The notes beneath the pieces are model-generated. The model worked only from the letters and a program-made list of their open reading frames with translations, did no database searches and was not told where the DNA came from. From Benincasa hispida (lineage: Eukaryota > Streptophyta > Magnoliopsida > Cucurbitales > Cucurbitaceae): DNA of 64,000 nucleotides. The stretch covers positions 15,202,028 to 15,266,027 of the forward strand of contig NC_052359.1 in the NCBI RefSeq assembly GCF_009727055.1, read 5' to 3'. A program made the position numbers and the translations under genes. Positions 60,444-64,000 of this stretch are shown here, piece after piece. Within the stretch, counting starts at the first letter, position 1; every line of letters starts with the position of its first letter.

Positions 60444-60660
60444 ATTAACTCATTTCGAATAAAACACTATTTTTCTCCCAATTTTCAAGTTTGTTTTTAT
60501 TTTGAAGGGGTTGTTCGATGACTAGTAAGTTTTGGTTTTTAGTTTTTAGAAAACGAGTTTGTTTCATTTCCAATTGAGTTTTTTTTTTTCAATTTTAAAA
60601 AAGTTATTTAAAAATATCAAGAAATTTTGAAAATAGAACAAAGAAAAAAAACGTTAAAGG
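60431..60660 (+). repeat. Third, shorter copy of the duplicated tRNA flank
   Basis: The sequence after the tRNA (TTTTCTATTTTTTAT, TTTTTCTCCCAATTTTCAAG, AAAACGAGTTTGTTTC, AATTGAGTTTTTTTT) parallels 56088-56300 and 61315-61520 but is more diverged. It links the intact tRNA locus to both duplication copies. Confidence 0.75.
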
Positions 60661-60965
60661 CACGAACGACATTTGACGAAAACTTGAGCAAAAAAGTCGA
60701 GAAGATAGCATGATTTGGGTCAAGAGTGCCAGCTTAGAACGAAAATGTACTTTGGTTCAAGCTAGTATGCTTGGGCTGAGGTCTTGGTTGTGGCCAAGTC
60801 TCACCAAATGCCTAATAGGGCATGCCTCACGCATGCCCCTGCCCAACTGACAGTTGTAAGCAAAGTAAAGTCTCCGGCCTAGGCTGAGGCCGACCCCAGC
60901 AAATTTCCATACACGGTATAGCCCTCGTAGGCCAAAGCTGAAGAAGTTAAAAGGAAAACCTAAGG
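60661..60965. other. Unassigned GC-richer spacer
   Basis: The stretch is less AT-rich than its flanks and contains a GGCCTAGGCTGAGGCC near-palindrome (about 60878-60893) and a GCATGCCTCACGCATGCCCC pair of GCATGCC words. No gene or known repeat was recognised. The segmental duplication begins just after it. Confidence 0.4.
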
Positions 60966-61297
60966 CAATTGGGAAACCCAAATGGAAGGGTTGTAGGTCA
61001 ACTATACCGATAAAAACATCATGGTAGCTCCAAGGGAAGTAAGTCCATTCTAATGTTGGAACTCTCTACTTGTTACACATATTCACTTTCTGACTTATGC
61101 ATCGAAGCCTGTGTGACAAGTACCATACCAATGTGCAGCTTTTTTCATCTTGTAGGACACATTCTTCCTTAAAATACAAATTTACCGTTGTTACCACGTA
61201 AAGGTCAAGTGCATTCTCCCTTGTCCAAATTTGGCATCAACAAAAGCTTTTTTTTTTTCAAATTAAATAAAAATAAAAAGCCACTTCGACACTTACC

Positions 61298-61314
61298 AAC
61301 TCACAATGAAAGCA
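61298..61314 (+). pseudogene. tRNA-Thr 3' end remnant in duplication copy B
   Basis: AACTCACAATGAAAGCA is identical to the remnant in copy A and differs once from the intact tRNA at 60414-60430. Confidence 0.6.
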
Positions 61315-61818
61315 TTTTCTATTTTTGATAAACTCACGTTCAATTAATACCTCATTTTTATCCCAACTTTCAAGTTTATTTTATTTTGGTTTTTAAGGGT
61401 TGTTTGATAACCAATTTTGGTTTCTAGTTTTCAAAAAACGAGTTTGTTTTGTTTCAAATTGAGTTTTTTTTTTAAAAAAACAAAAATAGATTTTAAAAAT
61501 GTTAAGAAATTTTGAAAACATGTAAAAAAACCATTTTCAAAAGTTGGTTCTTGCCTCTAAACTTTTAAAATGTTTATTTTGGTCGTTAAAGCCTTTTTTC
61601 CATGAAACTTTAAAATGCCTATTGAGGTTTTTTAACTTTAAAAAAAACACCACTTTGACCTTTATTTTTATTCATCTTGTTTAACGAATTAATGACATAG
61701 TTTTACGTATGATACTAACATGTTAATATAAGTTATTTTTGAATTGGTTCTTTCCCATTCAAAGATAACTTCAATGGAATTGATTGTTCAAGTGTTCAAG
61801 TTTATTATATTTATGTTT

Positions 61819-62304
61819 GGGTTATTGGGATTGATGCCCTAAATCTCGTGAATCCTATAGTTTGTAATTGTACTGTACAAAATGTTTATTTATTTAATAA
61901 AATATTAGATATTTTATTCGCATTTAGTAGTATTAATCCACAAAAAAAAAATAAACAAACATCCAAGGTTCTATTTTATAGCTTAAACATGTATGTAGAG
62001 ACATACAGGTGGATTATGTTTAAGTGATAACCTGAATGGTCTGTAATAGATGGATAAGGCTGGGTACTTTATCCTGGTGACACTACGAATACAACCTACT
62101 TTGTAGATGTTACAATTGTTGTAAAGTTCTACAAATGATCTGATCCTAATCATTTATGTAGGGACATGTGAGCAGGAGTGTTCTATACAAAAGGATTTGT
62201 ACAAGATCAGTCCACGAAATGAATAGTCTCATTATATAATATCGTTAATAGTAAAAACTTACATTTCACTAGGAGGACCATAGATGACATGACCTGAATC
62301 CTAA
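61819..62304 (+). mobile_element. Copia LTR fragment in copy B
   Basis: It corresponds to 56588-57085, starting TATTGGGATTGATGCCCTAA and ending GACCTGAATCCTAA at the left end of the terminal-repeat family member. Confidence 0.65.
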
Positions 62305-64000
62305 GGGGGTGTTTGGCTCACCAATATGAGTTGAGTTGAGTTAGTATAATATACAAACTCATTGTTTGGTCTACCAACTTTAAATGTTGGAGGAACTGAG
62401 TTTGGTATATTTTACTAACTCACCCCCCCCCCACCCCAATCACCCTAATTCTCCTTTCTTCTAATGTTTTCAATGGCTTCACCATCGGCCTCTATCACAC
62501 CTTGGGAACCAACTTCGGGCTCCAATAACCACCTACAATGACAACTTCGATGACCAAATTCGGGCTCCGACAACCACCTCCAATGAATACTTCGACGATA
62601 AAATTTGGGCTTCGATAACCACCTCCGACGACAGTTCCGGCGACCAACTCCAGGCTTTGACAACCTTTGAGCGACCAACTTCGACAATCAATTCCGAGCT
62701 GTGACAACCACCTCTGGTGACTCAACTCTAATAACCACCTTTGCGCTATCAACTCCTATGACCAATTCCAGGCTTCGACAAGAAACTCCGATGACTAACT
62801 TCGACAACCATCTTCGTAGGCTCCGACAACCACCTTCGACTACAAACTCCAATGAAAAACGCGTTCAATGACCATCTTTGAGCGAGCAACTTCGATGACC
62901 AACTCGAGGCTTCAACCACCTCCGATGACAAACTCCAACAACGAACTCTAATACCACCTTCATGCAATTCACATTCGAGCTCCCACAGCCACCTTTGACT
63001 ATAATCTCCTGCGAAAATCATCTTCGATGACCACCTTCGCCTGACCAACTCCAGGATTTGAAAACCATCTTCATGTGAGTAACTTCAGGATTCGACAACC
63101 ACCTCCAACTATAAACTCCAGTGAAAGCATCTTCGATAATAAACTTTGACAATGATTTTCGCCTATTATAAGGCTAATGACTGTTAAAGTATGTTGTAGG
63201 GTGGTTGATTATGTAAAAAAATATACTAGTTTGTCTACATTAAGTGCAATATTTATACATAAAAATTGTAAAAAAAATAATTTTATTTAATTGAATCCAC
63301 ATATTAAATGAGTGTTAAAAGTATTTAGATGAAAAATAAGTGTGCAGTTGAAAAGTATGTAACCTATAAAAAAAAGATATAATTAAAATTTTTTCCTATA
63401 ATATTTTTCAATAAGAATTAGTGAAAATAGAGATTTGTTCTCCGATGATTCTCCAAATTTAGAAGAATTGAAAGTGAAATCTTATTATCATTATTTTTGC
63501 TTGTTGGCTCTCATGTAGGTACTAAGTAGAGATGAAGCATTTTGAGAATGGTGAATCTGACTTGGAAGAGGGTAAAATGGAAAAGGACAAAGGTAAAATG
63601 GCTCTCTTGTTCTTTAAATTTTAGGACTTTTTAGGTTGTGGTGCTTAAGTTTAGTAATTTTAAGTTGTTTCAATATATATGTTGCAGTTTTGGTATTTGA
63701 TGTAGGTGCTCAAAGCGACGAGTTCGAGGTAGGCTACGTTATTCTTGTGGAGGCATGAGCATAGTAAGCGAGATGTGGCTAAGATTACTTCATACAGGAT
63801 TGATAGGTATAATTTGTTTTTAATTGTTCTTAGAGGGGATGGGGTTGTTGATTGTACAATAGGAAATGTGTTCATATGGGGGTTGATAGTTTTGTATACT
63901 TTTGAAATTGTTCATATGGGGTTTTCCATATTCTTTTAACTTAGAAATACTTTATGAGGTTGTAATATTGACAATATTAAATAAGTGAAGTTTTTATAAA
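62305..64000. repeat. Terminal-repeat family with CAACTCCGAC core, copy 4 (incomplete)
   Basis: The left end GGGGGTGTTTGGCTCACC follows TAA at 62302-62304, the best candidate for a TAA-type target site. The core at about 62480-63160 repeats CAACTTCGACAACCACC-type words. The right end is outside the window. Confidence 0.6.

Larger units (their letters stand above)
60966..64000 (+). repeat. Segmental duplication, copy B (runs off the window)
   Basis: This is the partner of 55741-58865, in the same orientation and with the same order of landmarks. Relative to copy A it lacks about 50 bases near 63910 where copy A repeats TTCATATGGGG-type words. The end of the duplication lies outside the window. 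Confidence 0.85.

Overview
The window is AT-rich nuclear DNA of a flowering plant. Ty1/copia and Ty3/gypsy retrotransposons, several CACTA DNA transposons, plastid-derived inserts, a plant-type tRNA-Thr gene and a class VI plant small heat-shock protein gene all point to a dicot. A cucurbit is my guess from the general look of the repeats, but nothing here proves the genus. Most of the 64 kb is nested, decayed transposable-element sequence. I see one apparently intact protein-coding gene, one tRNA gene and one strong candidate for a small Pol III RNA gene.

Layout. 1-1.4 kb: AACGCAT-rich degenerate repeat, probably an LTR. 1.4-3.4 kb: a reverse-oriented copia LTR. 3.7-5.55 kb: the 3' end of a forward copia element whose terminal non-coding segment has been copied several times in alternating orientation. 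6.1-12.0 kb: a reverse Sirevirus-like copia element (5' LTR, primer-binding site, gag, protease, start of integrase) with a 1967-bp LTR inserted in its gag gene. 13.8-15.6 kb: first copy of a terminal-repeat family with a CAACTCCGAC-type core. 17.2-21.4 kb: forward copia with an internal-LTR-internal-LTR arrangement. 21.6-26.7 kb: a reverse copia element split by a 3816-bp CACTA element (3-bp TGA target duplication) that carries the first exon of an SVP/AGL24-like MADS-box gene.

26.7-30.8 kb: no recognisable gene. 30.88-34.55 kb: a two-exon class VI small heat-shock protein gene. Its 3.07-kb intron contains a perfect plant snRNA upstream sequence element, a TATA box at Pol III spacing, a GC-rich hairpin-forming stretch and a T6 terminator: a candidate small RNA gene, possibly RNase MRP RNA. 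35.0-41.2 kb: a reverse copia element with 5' LTR, leader and gag but no pol, ending in a 3' LTR fragment a few hundred bases from the heat-shock gene. 41.27-44.09 kb: a second CACTA element (TTA target duplication) retaining the last exon of a Ptta/En/Spm-type protein. 45.8-46.1 kb: a plastid mosaic (ycf2 fused to inverted 16S rRNA). 46.3-48.4 kb: second copy of the terminal-repeat family. 49.5-54.8 kb: a degraded gypsy element.

55.7-64 kb: a direct segmental duplication of more than 3 kb with a period near 5.2 kb (copies from about 55.74 and 60.97 kb). Each copy holds a tRNA 3' remnant, a copia LTR fragment and a terminal-repeat family member. The intact tRNA-Thr(AGT) gene lies between them beside a shorter third copy of the shared flank. 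Apart from the heat-shock gene, the tRNA and the candidate intronic RNA, the window records successive insertion, nesting, recombination and duplication.
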